From the NCBI RefSeq assembly GCF_007671655.1, contig NZ_VCGX01000001.1, positions 372,001-436,000 of the forward strand: a stretch of 64,000 bases of DNA. The letters run 5' to 3'. Of this stretch, positions 1-6,849 are shown piece after piece (position 1 is the first letter of the stretch; every line of letters starts with the position of its first letter). Under the pieces are notes generated by a model. That model saw only the letters and a list, made by a program, of their open reading frames with translations, had not been told where the DNA came from and ran no database searches. This stretch comes from Marinobacter piscis. GTDB lineage: Bacteria > Pseudomonadota > Gammaproteobacteria > Pseudomonadales > Oleiphilaceae. The translations under genes and the position numbers were made by a program.

Positions 1-177
1 GTCGCATTGGATATTGATCTGGTGGCCACGGCCTATGATGTGCCCGCGGGCAACCGTTTGGCGCTGGTCCTGGATACCCGGGACGTTCTCTACAAACACC
101 CTGATGCGCGCGCCACCAAGGTGGATTTTGAGTTCAGCAGCCATCAGGCGTCCAGGCTGACAATCCCTGCACTTTGA
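1..177 (+). CDS. C-terminal fragment, probable CocE/NonD (X-Pro dipeptidyl-peptidase-like) hydrolase
   Basis: Only the last 58 codons are present, open from base 1 in frame 1 and ending in TGA at 175-177. The tail contains the string VPAGNRLALVLDTRD, then LYKHP and FEFSSHQASRLTIPAL. This resembles the end of the beta-sandwich C-terminal domain (PepX_C) of CocE/NonD and X-Pro dipeptidyl-peptidase hydrolases, where a 'PAG-hydrophobic' strand precedes the last strand of the jelly roll. The catalytic alpha/beta hydrolase domain would lie outside the window, so the assignment rests on the tail alone. It converges on the META-domain lipoprotein gene. Confidence 0.5.
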   Translation, partial: VALDIDLVATAYDVPAGNRLALVLDTRDVLYKHPDARATKVDFEFSSHQASRLTIPAL

Positions 178-192
178 AAGCGATATGACCGC

Positions 193-228
193 CTGCCGAT
201 ACGCCGGTTTACTCCGGCGAGCCGGCAG
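193..228. terminator. Bidirectional hairpin between convergent genes
   Basis: CTGCCG (193-198) pairs with CGGCAG (223-228). Inside it CGCCGG (202-207) pairs with CCGGCG (214-219) around the 6-base loop TTTACT. The stem covers the stop codon of the META-domain gene. There is no T-run on either side, so this is a terminator candidate by position and stem strength only. Confidence 0.4.
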
Positions 229-652
229 TGGCAGTTGCTTTGATCATCTGCCCGGACGCCGTTTCAAGAATCAGCTTGCCATCGGCTTCCAGTTCGTAAA
301 CCTCGGCTTCGCCAAGTAACTTCAGGAACCTGTCTTCCTGATCCATCAGCTCCGCTGCACACGCCATGCGGGTAGCAGCCATATGAGAAAACTCAAGATG
401 GTTGTCTTCGGTACTCCACCCACCCTGATACCGGTTACAGGAAGCGCCGCCATACACCCGCCCCTGATCTGTGAATCCGATTGTAACGTCGCTGCCCGGA
501 ATAACAGTCTCGCCGCCTATCGACTCGACCTGCCACTCACTTCCCGCCAGGTTCATCTGTGGCTCTTCAGCTTCTTTACTCTGGTTCAATGAGCAACCCC
601 ACAAGGAGCCAGTCACCATAAGCATGGCCAGAATATTTTTTGCATTACTCAT
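209..652 (-). CDS. META/HslJ-domain outer-membrane lipoprotein
   Basis: 147 residues. A short signal segment ends in a lipobox (LWGC, Cys at about residue 20), so the mature protein is probably a lipoprotein. The remainder matches the META/HslJ fold: W-Q-V at the first strand, 'GASCNRYQGG' with the conserved Gly-x-x-Cys-Asn, 'AATRMAC' and the 'FLKLLGEAEVYEL' helix before the last strands. In E. coli HslJ is a heat-inducible membrane protein linked to novobiocin resistance; the biochemical role of the family is unknown. The gene is divergent from the GST gene at 762 and probably monocistronic. Confidence 0.85.
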   Translation of the reverse strand: MSNAKNILAMLMVTGSLWGCSLNQSKEAEEPQMNLAGSEWQVESIGGETVIPGSDVTIGFTDQGRVYGGASCNRYQGGWSTEDNHLEFSHMAATRMACAAELMDQEDRFLKLLGEAEVYELEADGKLILETASGQMIKATATAGSPE

Positions 653-761
653 ACAACCTCCTGATACATAGACAAGAACACACGCATTCTACTCTTGGTC
701 AAATAGGAATGTGTTGCTATAAAGGTTAACCTTCCGTCATTCAGACACCGGAATCACCCTC

Positions 762-1499
762 ATGGCTATAAAACTTTACCAGTTCTGCATTTCCCATTAC
801 TCCGAGAAGGTTCGTTGGGCCCTGGATTACAAGGACATCAATTACCAACCCATCAACCTGCTACCCGGACAACATACAAAAACCATTGTCAAGCTGACCC
901 GGGCAGAATCCTCTGTCCCTGTCCTGGAACACGATGGCCAGGTCATTCAGGGCTCGTCACAGATTCTGGACTACCTGGACCACCACTTTCCGGAACCATC
1001 GCTGATGCCGGCTGACCCGGCACTGAAGGAACAAGTGCTGCACTGGGAAGCCAGGCTGGATGAGTTGGCTGGCCCCGCTATTCGTACCTGGGTGTACCAC
1101 TACTTCCTTCAGCGTCCCAAAGTGGTGGTGCCAATGCTGGCGGCCGGCACCCCTTTCTATAATCGCATTATACTCAAGCTGGCCTTCAGCCGGGTGGATG
1201 AGATTATGCGCAAATGGATGAAGATCAATCAAAAAACAGCAGACTCGGCACAACAAACTCTGGAAAGCCTGCTTCACGAACTGGCAGAAATCTATCGCAA
1301 GCAGCCATATCTGGTCGGTGACCGGCTCACCAGGGCTGACCTGACGGCAGGCGCTCTGCTGGCCCCGCTGTTTCAGCCGGCTAAGTACCCGGTGCCCTGG
1401 CCAAAGCCCGCACGCATACCAAAGGAAGTGCAGGTCCAGCTCAAACAGTGGCAGCCACAACTGGAGTTACTGGAAAAGCTATACAGCGACCACCGCTAG
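762..1499 (+). CDS. Glutathione S-transferase family protein
   Basis: 245 residues. The N-terminal thioredoxin-like domain begins KLYQFCISHYSEKVRWAL, with the usual catalytic Ser/Cys region at 'CISHYSEK'. The glutathione-contacting stretch 'SSVPVLEHDGQVIQGSSQILDYLD' follows at about residues 50-72, then an all-helical C-terminal domain with 'YLVGDRLTRADLTAGALLAPL', the standard N-capping/hydrophobic staple motif. The substrate cannot be read from sequence. It is followed after 39 bases by the ModE-like gene in the same direction, so co-transcription is possible, though a ModE-type box and promoter occur again before modA. Confidence 0.85.
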   Translation: MAIKLYQFCISHYSEKVRWALDYKDINYQPINLLPGQHTKTIVKLTRAESSVPVLEHDGQVIQGSSQILDYLDHHFPEPSLMPADPALKEQVLHWEARLDELAGPAIRTWVYHYFLQRPKVVVPMLAAGTPFYNRIILKLAFSRVDEIMRKWMKINQKTADSAQQTLESLLHELAEIYRKQPYLVGDRLTRADLTAGALLAPLFQPAKYPVPWPKPARIPKEVQVQLKQWQPQLELLEKLYSDHR

Positions 1500-1538
1500 C
1501 AGGAGTTTGATCAGACATGCACTCAGGGAGTGAAACTG

Positions 1539-1901
1539 ATGCTTGATAAAAATCTCGGTTTAGTCCCCAGACTGAGACTGAAAACCGGCGACATAATCGC
1601 CCTTGGCCCTGGCAAAGCACAACTGCTTGAGCTGATCCAGCAACACCGCTCAATCTCTGCTGCAGCCCGGGCCATGAAAATGAGCTACCGGCGCGCATGG
1701 CTTCTGGTAAACACGATGAACTCCTGCTTCCGCCAGCCTCTGGTTCTGACTGCAACCGGGGGTAGTCAAGGCGGGGGCGCGGAACTTTCCGCTGAGGGCC
1801 TGAAAGTACTTACGCTTTACCGGGAGTATGAGAAAGCAGTCTCTGAACGCCCCGAACTCAAAGAGCTCACAGCTCTGCTGAACACGACGCCGGAAACGTA
1901 G
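1539..1901 (+). CDS. Single-domain ModE-like molybdenum regulator
   Basis: 120 residues from the ATG at 1539, preceded by AGGGAG at a good spacing; a GTG nine bases upstream is in frame but less well placed. The protein matches only the N-terminal winged-helix domain of ModE (LysR-like HTH): 'GKAQLLELIQQHRSISAAARAMKMSYRRAWLLVNTMN' is the diagnostic region. E. coli ModE (about 260 residues) also carries two C-terminal TOBE/Mop molybdate-binding domains, absent here. It lies directly upstream of modABC, with an inverted repeat resembling the ModE box between them. Inference: it regulates modABC. How it senses molybdate is unclear; similar short ModE proteins exist in other bacteria. Confidence 0.85.
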   Translation: MLDKNLGLVPRLRLKTGDIIALGPGKAQLLELIQQHRSISAAARAMKMSYRRAWLLVNTMNSCFRQPLVLTATGGSQGGGAELSAEGLKVLTLYREYEKAVSERPELKELTALLNTTPET

Positions 1902-1925
1902 CTCCGGAACAAAGCCAATACATCC

Positions 1926-1952
1926 TTGTATCCGGACACGAGCCATTATAGT
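1926..1952 (+). promoter_or_regulatory. Candidate modABC promoter
   Basis: TTGTAT (1926-1931) and TATAGT (1947-1952) are separated by 15 bases, slightly short for sigma-70. The predicted start near 1959 would place the ModE-type inverted repeat at the transcription start, a usual position for repression. Confidence 0.4.
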
Positions 1953-1960
1953 ATTCAGCC

Positions 1961-1984
1961 CGTTATATACAGACGAATATAAAG
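1961..1984. promoter_or_regulatory. ModE-box-like operator upstream of modA
   Basis: CGTTATAT (1961-1968) and ATATAAAG (1977-1984) form an inverted repeat with one mismatch and an 8-base spacer. It resembles the E. coli ModE operator, which has CGxTATAT-type half-sites in opposite orientation. It ends 12 bases before the modA start codon and lies between the ModE-like gene and modA. Confidence 0.6.
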
Positions 1985-1996
1985 GAACTGGCACCT

Positions 1997-2758
1997 ATGC
2001 TCAGAAAATACTGTTACCAACTGGCCGGGCTGTGCCTGCTATTAACTTTCAGCGGCATTGCTCACGCTGCTGATGTTCGTATCGCTGTGGCGGCTAACTT
2101 TACGGATACCACTCGTGATCTGATTGCTGCGTTTACTGAGGCTACGGGTCTGGAAGCCGTCGCAAGTTACGGTTCAACCGGGAAGTTGTACGCACAGATA
2201 GATAACGGTGCTCCCTTTGATGTGTTTCTGGCGGCTGACAGTGAGCGCCCAATGATTCTGGAAAAAAGTGGCCAGGGTGTGGCCGACACCCGGTTTACCT
2301 ACGCCCAGGGCAAGCTGGCGCTCTGGAGCCCGGCTCCCGGCACCTTTGAGGACCCTGAAAGCTGGTTAGGATCGGGGGATTTTTCGCGACTGGCCATTGC
2401 CAACCCGAAAACAGCGCCTTATGGCCTGGCAGCCCAGCAGGTGCTCTCTGAAATGCGTCTTTGGGAACCGTTACAGGAGCGCCTGGTACGGGGTGACTCT
2501 ATCGCCCAGACCTTCCAGTTTGTCGCCACAGCAAATGCCGAGTCCGGGTTTGTTGCGCTGTCACAGGTACGTGCCTGGAATGAGGGCGAAGGCTCACTCT
2601 GGCTGGTTCCCCAAGCCTACTATGCTCCGATCGAGCAGCAGGCCATCCTGCTGACCCGCAGCGAGAGTAATGCGGCTGCCCGCCAGTGGCTTGAGTTCCT
2701 TCGGGGCCCGAAAGCCAGGGATATTATTGAAAAGTCGGGGTATGAGACTGAACACTGA
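1997..2758 (+). CDS. modA: Molybdate ABC transporter, periplasmic binding protein
   Basis: 253 residues with a cleavable signal peptide (positive MLRKY, hydrophobic core, probable cleavage after AHA at about residue 24). The mature protein begins ADVRIAVAANFTDT, typical of ModA, followed by 'GSTGKLYAQIDNGAPFDVFLAADSERP', where the conserved Ser of 'YGSTG' contacts the oxyanion. It captures molybdate (and tungstate) in the periplasm and delivers it to ModB. AAAGGA at 1981-1986 supports the start. First gene of modABC; 20 bases separate it from modB. Confidence 0.95.
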   Translation: MLRKYCYQLAGLCLLLTFSGIAHAADVRIAVAANFTDTTRDLIAAFTEATGLEAVASYGSTGKLYAQIDNGAPFDVFLAADSERPMILEKSGQGVADTRFTYAQGKLALWSPAPGTFEDPESWLGSGDFSRLAIANPKTAPYGLAAQQVLSEMRLWEPLQERLVRGDSIAQTFQFVATANAESGFVALSQVRAWNEGEGSLWLVPQAYYAPIEQQAILLTRSESNAAARQWLEFLRGPKARDIIEKSGYETEH

Positions 2759-2778
2759 ACCGTAACCTGGCTGATATC

Positions 2779-3456
2779 ATGGATATATACTGGGAGCCGG
2801 TCTGGCTCACTCTGAAACTCGCTGGCCTGACCACCATAGTGCTTCTGGTGGTAGGCACGCCTATCGCCTGGTGGCTCGCCCGCAGCCGGCACTGGATCCG
2901 GCAGCCTCTTGCAGCCATTGTTGCCCTGCCTTTGGTACTGCCACCGACGGTACTGGGGTTTTATCTTCTGATATTGCTCGGCCCCAAAGGGGTTGTCGGG
3001 CAGTTAACGGAACAACTGGGTCTGGGGTTGCTGCCCTTTACCTTTGAAGGGCTGGTTATTGCCTCGGTTATCTACTCGTTACCGTTTACGGTTCAGCCTC
3101 TGCAGAATGCGTTTGGCACCATCAATGAACAACTGCTGGAGGTCGCCTCCACACTGCGGGCCTCACCCAGGGACCGCTTTTTTTCCATTGTCATTCCCCT
3201 TGCCCGCCCGGGCTTTCTCACCGCCAGCGTGCTCACATTTGCCCATACCATCGGCGAGTTCGGCGTGGTGCTGATGATCGGGGGCAATATTCCCGGTGAA
3301 ACCAAAGTTCTCTCTGTGGCCATCTATGACCACGTAGAATCTCTGGAATACACCCAGGCACACTGGTTATCCGCGGGCATGGTGGTCTTCTCTTTTGCCG
3401 TTCTCGTAACACTGTATTCACTTAACGGCCGGCTGCAGTCCGGACTGGTGAAATAA
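2779..3456 (+). CDS. modB: Molybdate ABC transporter permease
   Basis: 225 residues with about five membrane segments and the EAA loop of binding-protein-dependent permeases ('EVASTLRASPRDRFFSIVIPLARPGFLTASVLTFAHTIGEFG'), which docks onto the ATPase. It forms the inner-membrane channel of the molybdate importer. Length and sequence are normal for ModB. Its stop codon overlaps the start of modC by one base (TAATG at 3454-3458), so the two are translationally coupled. Confidence 0.95.
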   Translation: MDIYWEPVWLTLKLAGLTTIVLLVVGTPIAWWLARSRHWIRQPLAAIVALPLVLPPTVLGFYLLILLGPKGVVGQLTEQLGLGLLPFTFEGLVIASVIYSLPFTVQPLQNAFGTINEQLLEVASTLRASPRDRFFSIVIPLARPGFLTASVLTFAHTIGEFGVVLMIGGNIPGETKVLSVAIYDHVESLEYTQAHWLSAGMVVFSFAVLVTLYSLNGRLQSGLVK

Positions 3457-4550
3457 TGCCGATCACCGGAATACAGGCGCGTTTCACGTGCCATGTCGGC
3501 ACCTTCACACTGGACGTTGATCTGAACCTTCCGGGCAGCGGACTCACTGCGCTGTTCGGCCACTCCGGCTGTGGCAAAACCACCCTGTTGCGCTGCATGG
3601 CCGGCCTGCAAGCATCGCAGGGCGTTATGCGTGTTAATGGGGATGAGTGGCAAAACGAGAACGGAGCAGACGCAAGCACCAGCCGCCCTGTCCATCAGCG
3701 CCCCCTGGCGTATGTGTTCCAGGAAACCAGCTTGTTCCCACACCTGAGTGTGAAACGCAATCTGATGTATGGCTACCGACGTATTCCGCAACAGGAGCGG
3801 CGAATTTCCTTTGATCAGGCGGTGGAATGGCTGGGGCTCTCACAGATGCTGGACCGAATGCCGGAAAACCTGTCCGGTGGTGAACGTCAGCGCGTTGCTA
3901 TTGCCAGGGCACTGCTTACCAGCCCCAGGCTCTTGTTGATGGACGAACCCCTGTCTGCCCTTGACCAGACCAGCAAACGGGAGATTTTGCCCTATCTGGA
4001 AGCCCTGAGGGATAACCTTGCGATCCCCATCCTCTATGTTTCCCATTCCACTGCCGAGGTTGCACGGCTGGCCGATCATATTGTGATGCTGGATAGTGGC
4101 AAGGTGGTTGCCGAGGGCCCGCTGCAAGCGATCATGGCACGCACTGACCAACCGTTTGGTCTCGAGGAAGATGCGGGCGTCATTCTCGATGCCACTCTCA
4201 GCGAGCACGATCACCAGTGGCACTTGTTCCGGGCAGACTTTGCGGGAGGGCATTTCTGGCTGCGTGCGGATTCAGGCCTGACCACCGGCCAGGATGTGCG
4301 CCTGCAGGTGCTTGCCCGGGATATCAGTCTGGCTCGAAGTCAGCAGACAGACCAGAGCATCCAGAATGTCCTGCCCGCCGTGGTTGATGAAGTGGCCTCT
4401 GAAGTCGCCCCCGGCACCTCTATAGTGCGCCTGTTGGCCGGGTCGACTCCTTTTTTGTCACGCCTGACCAGCCGGGCCGTCCACACTCTGGAGATTGCCC
4501 CGGGCCAGCCGGTGTGGATGCAGGTGAAATCCGTTGCGATTGTTGATTGA
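3456..4550 (+). CDS. modC: Molybdate ABC transporter ATP-binding protein
   Basis: 364 residues. The ATPase domain has Walker A 'GHSGCGKTT' (about residue 34), the Q-loop 'YVFQETSLFPHLSV', signature 'LSGGERQR', Walker B 'LLLMDEPLSALD' and the switch His in 'YVSHS'. The C-terminal 130 residues form the TOBE/Mop domain typical of ModC ('VRLQVLARDISLAR', 'NVLPAVVDEV'), which in this family binds molybdate and allows inhibition of transport in trans. It energises ModAB import. It ends just before a GC-rich hairpin and converges on crp/vfr. Confidence 0.95.
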   Translation: MPITGIQARFTCHVGTFTLDVDLNLPGSGLTALFGHSGCGKTTLLRCMAGLQASQGVMRVNGDEWQNENGADASTSRPVHQRPLAYVFQETSLFPHLSVKRNLMYGYRRIPQQERRISFDQAVEWLGLSQMLDRMPENLSGGERQRVAIARALLTSPRLLLMDEPLSALDQTSKREILPYLEALRDNLAIPILYVSHSTAEVARLADHIVMLDSGKVVAEGPLQAIMARTDQPFGLEEDAGVILDATLSEHDHQWHLFRADFAGGHFWLRADSGLTTGQDVRLQVLARDISLARSQQTDQSIQNVLPAVVDEVASEVAPGTSIVRLLAGSTPFLSRLTSRAVHTLEIAPGQPVWMQVKSVAIVD

Positions 4551-4568
4551 CCCGGGCCTTGGCCCGGG
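4551..4568. terminator. GC-rich hairpin between modC and crp
   Basis: CCCGGGCC (4551-4558) and GGCCCGGG (4561-4568) are a perfect inverted repeat just after the modC stop. The tight centre leaves a 7-bp stem with a 4-base loop. No T-run follows on either strand, so its activity as an intrinsic terminator is uncertain. Confidence 0.35.
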
Positions 4569-4584
4569 CAGAAATAGTGCGGGT

Positions 4585-5226
4585 TCAGCGGGTACCGTAC
4601 ACCACCATGGTTTTACCCCTCACCATGACAAGCCCCTGCTCTTCCAGAGTTTTCAGGACCCGGCCGACCATCTCACGGGAACAGCCGACGATACGGCCAA
4701 TTTCCTGACGGGTGATCTTGATCTGCATGCCGTCCGGATGTGTCATGGCATCAGGCTCTTTGCACAAATCCAATAGCGTTCGGGCCACCCGGCCGGTGAC
4801 ATCCAGAAACGCCAGATCGCCCACCTTGCGGGTGGTCTGGCGCAAGCGTGTGGCCATCTGCTCGCCAATAAAGTAAAGAATCCGGGAATCCTGCTGGGCA
4901 ATTTCACGGAATTTTGTGTAGCTGATCTCGGCGACTTCGCATTCGGTTTTTGCTTTCACCCAGGCACTGCGGGAGTCCATGTTATCAAACAGCCCCATTT
5001 CGCCGAAGAAGTCGCCGGCATTGAGGTAGGCCATGACCATCTCACGGCCATCATCATCTTCAATGATAACTGTTACGGAACCCTTAACAATGTAAAAGAG
5101 TGAGTCACTTTTGTCGCCGGCATAAATGATGGTGCTCTTGGCCGGATAACGGCGACGGTGACATTGCGAAAGAAAATAGTCGAGATGCTTGGTTTTCTGC
5201 TCAACCGGTTTGACGATTGTGGCCAT
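4585..5226 (-). CDS. crp: cAMP receptor protein (Crp/Vfr)
   Basis: 213 residues, the length of Vfr/CRP. The N-terminal cyclic-nucleotide domain has '[31 protein letters not shown]', including the phosphate-binding cassette with the Arg-Ser pair. The C-terminal winged helix has '[29 protein letters not shown]', the recognition helix with the R-E-R type contacts of CRP. It activates or represses catabolic and surface-associated genes in response to cAMP. It is divergent from an osmC gene, with prkB beyond, the same arrangement as crp-yhfA-prkB in E. coli. A CRP-like half-palindrome lies 38 bases upstream of the start, suggesting autoregulation. Confidence 0.93.
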   Translation of the reverse strand: MATIVKPVEQKTKHLDYFLSQCHRRRYPAKSTIIYAGDKSDSLFYIVKGSVTVIIEDDDGREMVMAYLNAGDFFGEMGLFDNMDSRSAWVKAKTECEVAEISYTKFREIAQQDSRILYFIGEQMATRLRQTTRKVGDLAFLDVTGRVARTLLDLCKEPDAMTHPDGMQIKITRQEIGRIVGCSREMVGRVLKTLEEQGLVMVRGKTMVVYGTR

Positions 5227-5263
5227 GATGCGAGTCGTGCCTCCTCAGATACTGGCGGGTTCC

Positions 5264-5279
5264 TGTGTTTTTATTCACC
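5264..5279. promoter_or_regulatory. CRP/Vfr-like site upstream of crp
   Basis: TGTGT (5264-5268), six bases, TCACC (5275-5279) matches the CRP consensus TGTGA-N6-TCACA at eight of ten conserved positions. It sits in the crp-osmC divergent region, 38 bases before the crp start codon. Confidence 0.5.
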
Positions 5280-5363
5280 CGGCTGTCCATGCGAGTTTCT
5301 TCGTTTTTTGTAAAAATCAGAACAACTTATAGCAAGATCCCCCACTTCAGGCAACCAGAAACA

Positions 5364-5380
5364 GGATACAGGATGTATCC
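5364..5380. promoter_or_regulatory. Perfect inverted repeat in the crp-osmC intergenic region
   Basis: GGATACA (5364-5370) and TGTATCC (5374-5380) are exact reverse complements separated by GGA. A further 'GTATCC' occurs at 5392-5397. The spacing suits a dimeric regulator, but I recognise no specific family. Confidence 0.35.
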
Positions 5381-5473
5381 GACTGTGAGTCGTATCCGGG
5401 TATGCTAGCATTCTGCCAGACACTTTCTCCGGGCTGCCCTGGGCTGGCCCGGCCTAACAGGAGAACACTTACC

Positions 5474-5902
5474 ATGAAAGCAACCATCGACTGGACCGGT
5501 AACGCCAGTTTCAGGGCGACCAGCGGTACTGGCCACTCCGTACAGCTGGATGGCCCTCCCGATCACGGCGGCGAGAACCTGGGGCCAAGGCCCATGGAGA
5601 TGCTGCTCATGGGGCTGGGTGGCTGCGCCTCATTTGATGTGATGAGCATCCTGAAAAAAAGCCGTCAGGATGTCACGGCCTGTCATACGGAACTGGAAGC
5701 CGAGCGTGCCGATGCAGTGCCGTCGGTATTCACCAGAATCCACCTGCATTTTGTGGTGACCGGCGATAACCTCAAGGAAAACCTGGTAATGCGCGCAGTG
5801 AATCTTTCGGCCGAAAAGTACTGCTCTGCCTCAATCATGCTTGAAAAAGCCGGGGTAGAGATTACCCACAGCCACGAAATCCGCGTTCCGGACCCGTCCT
5901 GA
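5474..5902 (+). CDS. OsmC-family redox protein (YhfA-like)
   Basis: 142 residues from the ATG at 5474, which has AGGAGA about nine bases upstream; the reading frame extends 24 codons further upstream without a ribosome site. OsmC/Ohr fold: 'GPRPMEMLLMGLGGCASFDVMSILKK' carries the first redox Cys (in GGC), and 'NLSAEKYCSASIMLEKAGVEI' the second. OsmC/Ohr proteins reduce organic hydroperoxides with these cysteines; the YhfA branch is uncharacterised. Divergent from crp, as yhfA is in E. coli, and convergent with prkB. Confidence 0.88.
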   Translation: MKATIDWTGNASFRATSGTGHSVQLDGPPDHGGENLGPRPMEMLLMGLGGCASFDVMSILKKSRQDVTACHTELEAERADAVPSVFTRIHLHFVVTGDNLKENLVMRAVNLSAEKYCSASIMLEKAGVEITHSHEIRVPDPS

Positions 5903-5929
5903 CTGCAGGGCTCATGCGCCACAACGGCA

Positions 5930-6796
5930 TCATGTAAAGGATTTCTGTGCCATCAGTCGCCGCACCATGGGGCGCACAATCAGCTCCATGGCCAGTGCCA
6001 TTTTCGGGCCCGGAATTACCAGTGTATCCGGGCGTGAAAGTATGCTGTTCTGTATCGCCTGAAGCAGGTAGGAGAAGTCCACCTCGGACGCATCGCGGAA
6101 CCGGATAACCAGCATGCTTTCATCTTCGCTGGGCACATCCCGGACAACAAACGGGTTGGATGTATCCACCAGGGGAATACGCTGAAAGTTAATATGGGTG
6201 TGTGAGAACTGCGGCACGATATCGTGAACGTAATCATTCATCCGGTTGATGATTGTCGTAACAACCGCTTCCTGGCTATAGCCCCGCTGATGGGTGTCCC
6301 GGTGTATTTTCTGGATCCACTCCAGGTTTACGATAGGCACAACCCCGATAAGCAAATCCACGTGCTGGGCAATGTTGTACGCCTCACTCACAACCGCACC
6401 GTGCAGCCCTTCATAAAACAGCAGATCCGTATCGGGAGGCAGCGAACCCCAGGCTGTGAATGTGCCGGGCTTGTGGCCTTCAGCCTGCAGAGCGCGATCC
6501 TCATCATGAACATACTGGCGGAACCGGCCATTGCCGGTCTGGCTATAATCGTAAAAAAGCGCCTCCAGCTTATCGATATGGTTGGCCGCAAGCGCAAAGT
6601 GGTTGCGCTCACCGAACTGACCCTTGGCAGCCAGCCGTGCCATTTGCTCACGGTTATAGCGGTGGAAGCTGTCGCCGCTGACCATGGCCGCCGCCAGTCC
6701 TTCACTGGCAAACATGCGCCGGAAAATCTGTCCTGTTGTGCTGGTGCCAGCTCCGGAGGAGCCGGTAACCGCTATGATAGGATGACGTTTTGACAT
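5930..6796 (-). CDS. prkB: Phosphoribulokinase-family protein PrkB
   Basis: 288 residues. P-loop 'GSSGAGTST' near the N terminus, then 'SGDSFHRYNREQM' and 'LLFYEGLHGAVV', typical of the bacterial phosphoribulokinase/uridine kinase superfamily; length agrees with E. coli PrkB (289). No RuBisCO or other Calvin-cycle gene is visible, and PrkB is widespread in heterotrophic gammaproteobacteria beside crp and yhfA, so a role in carbon fixation is unlikely; its real substrate is not established. It is the last gene of a long minus-strand run, 53 bases after the PilZ-DUF1631 gene. No strong ribosome site precedes the ATG. Confidence 0.88.
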   Translation of the reverse strand: MSKRHPIIAVTGSSGAGTSTTGQIFRRMFASEGLAAAMVSGDSFHRYNREQMARLAAKGQFGERNHFALAANHIDKLEALFYDYSQTGNGRFRQYVHDEDRALQAEGHKPGTFTAWGSLPPDTDLLFYEGLHGAVVSEAYNIAQHVDLLIGVVPIVNLEWIQKIHRDTHQRGYSQEAVVTTIINRMNDYVHDIVPQFSHTHINFQRIPLVDTSNPFVVRDVPSEDESMLVIRFRDASEVDFSYLLQAIQNSILSRPDTLVIPGPKMALAMELIVRPMVRRLMAQKSFT

Positions 6797-6849
6797 GGCA
6801 GAAGTGCGCCGTAAGTTAAGCAGAAATTAAGTCGCTGTCGCGGGAAAGG

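Noticed and set aside
5930..6796. prkB as evidence for Calvin-cycle autotrophy
   Set aside because: The PrkB branch is common in heterotrophs next to crp and yhfA, and no RuBisCO gene is seen.
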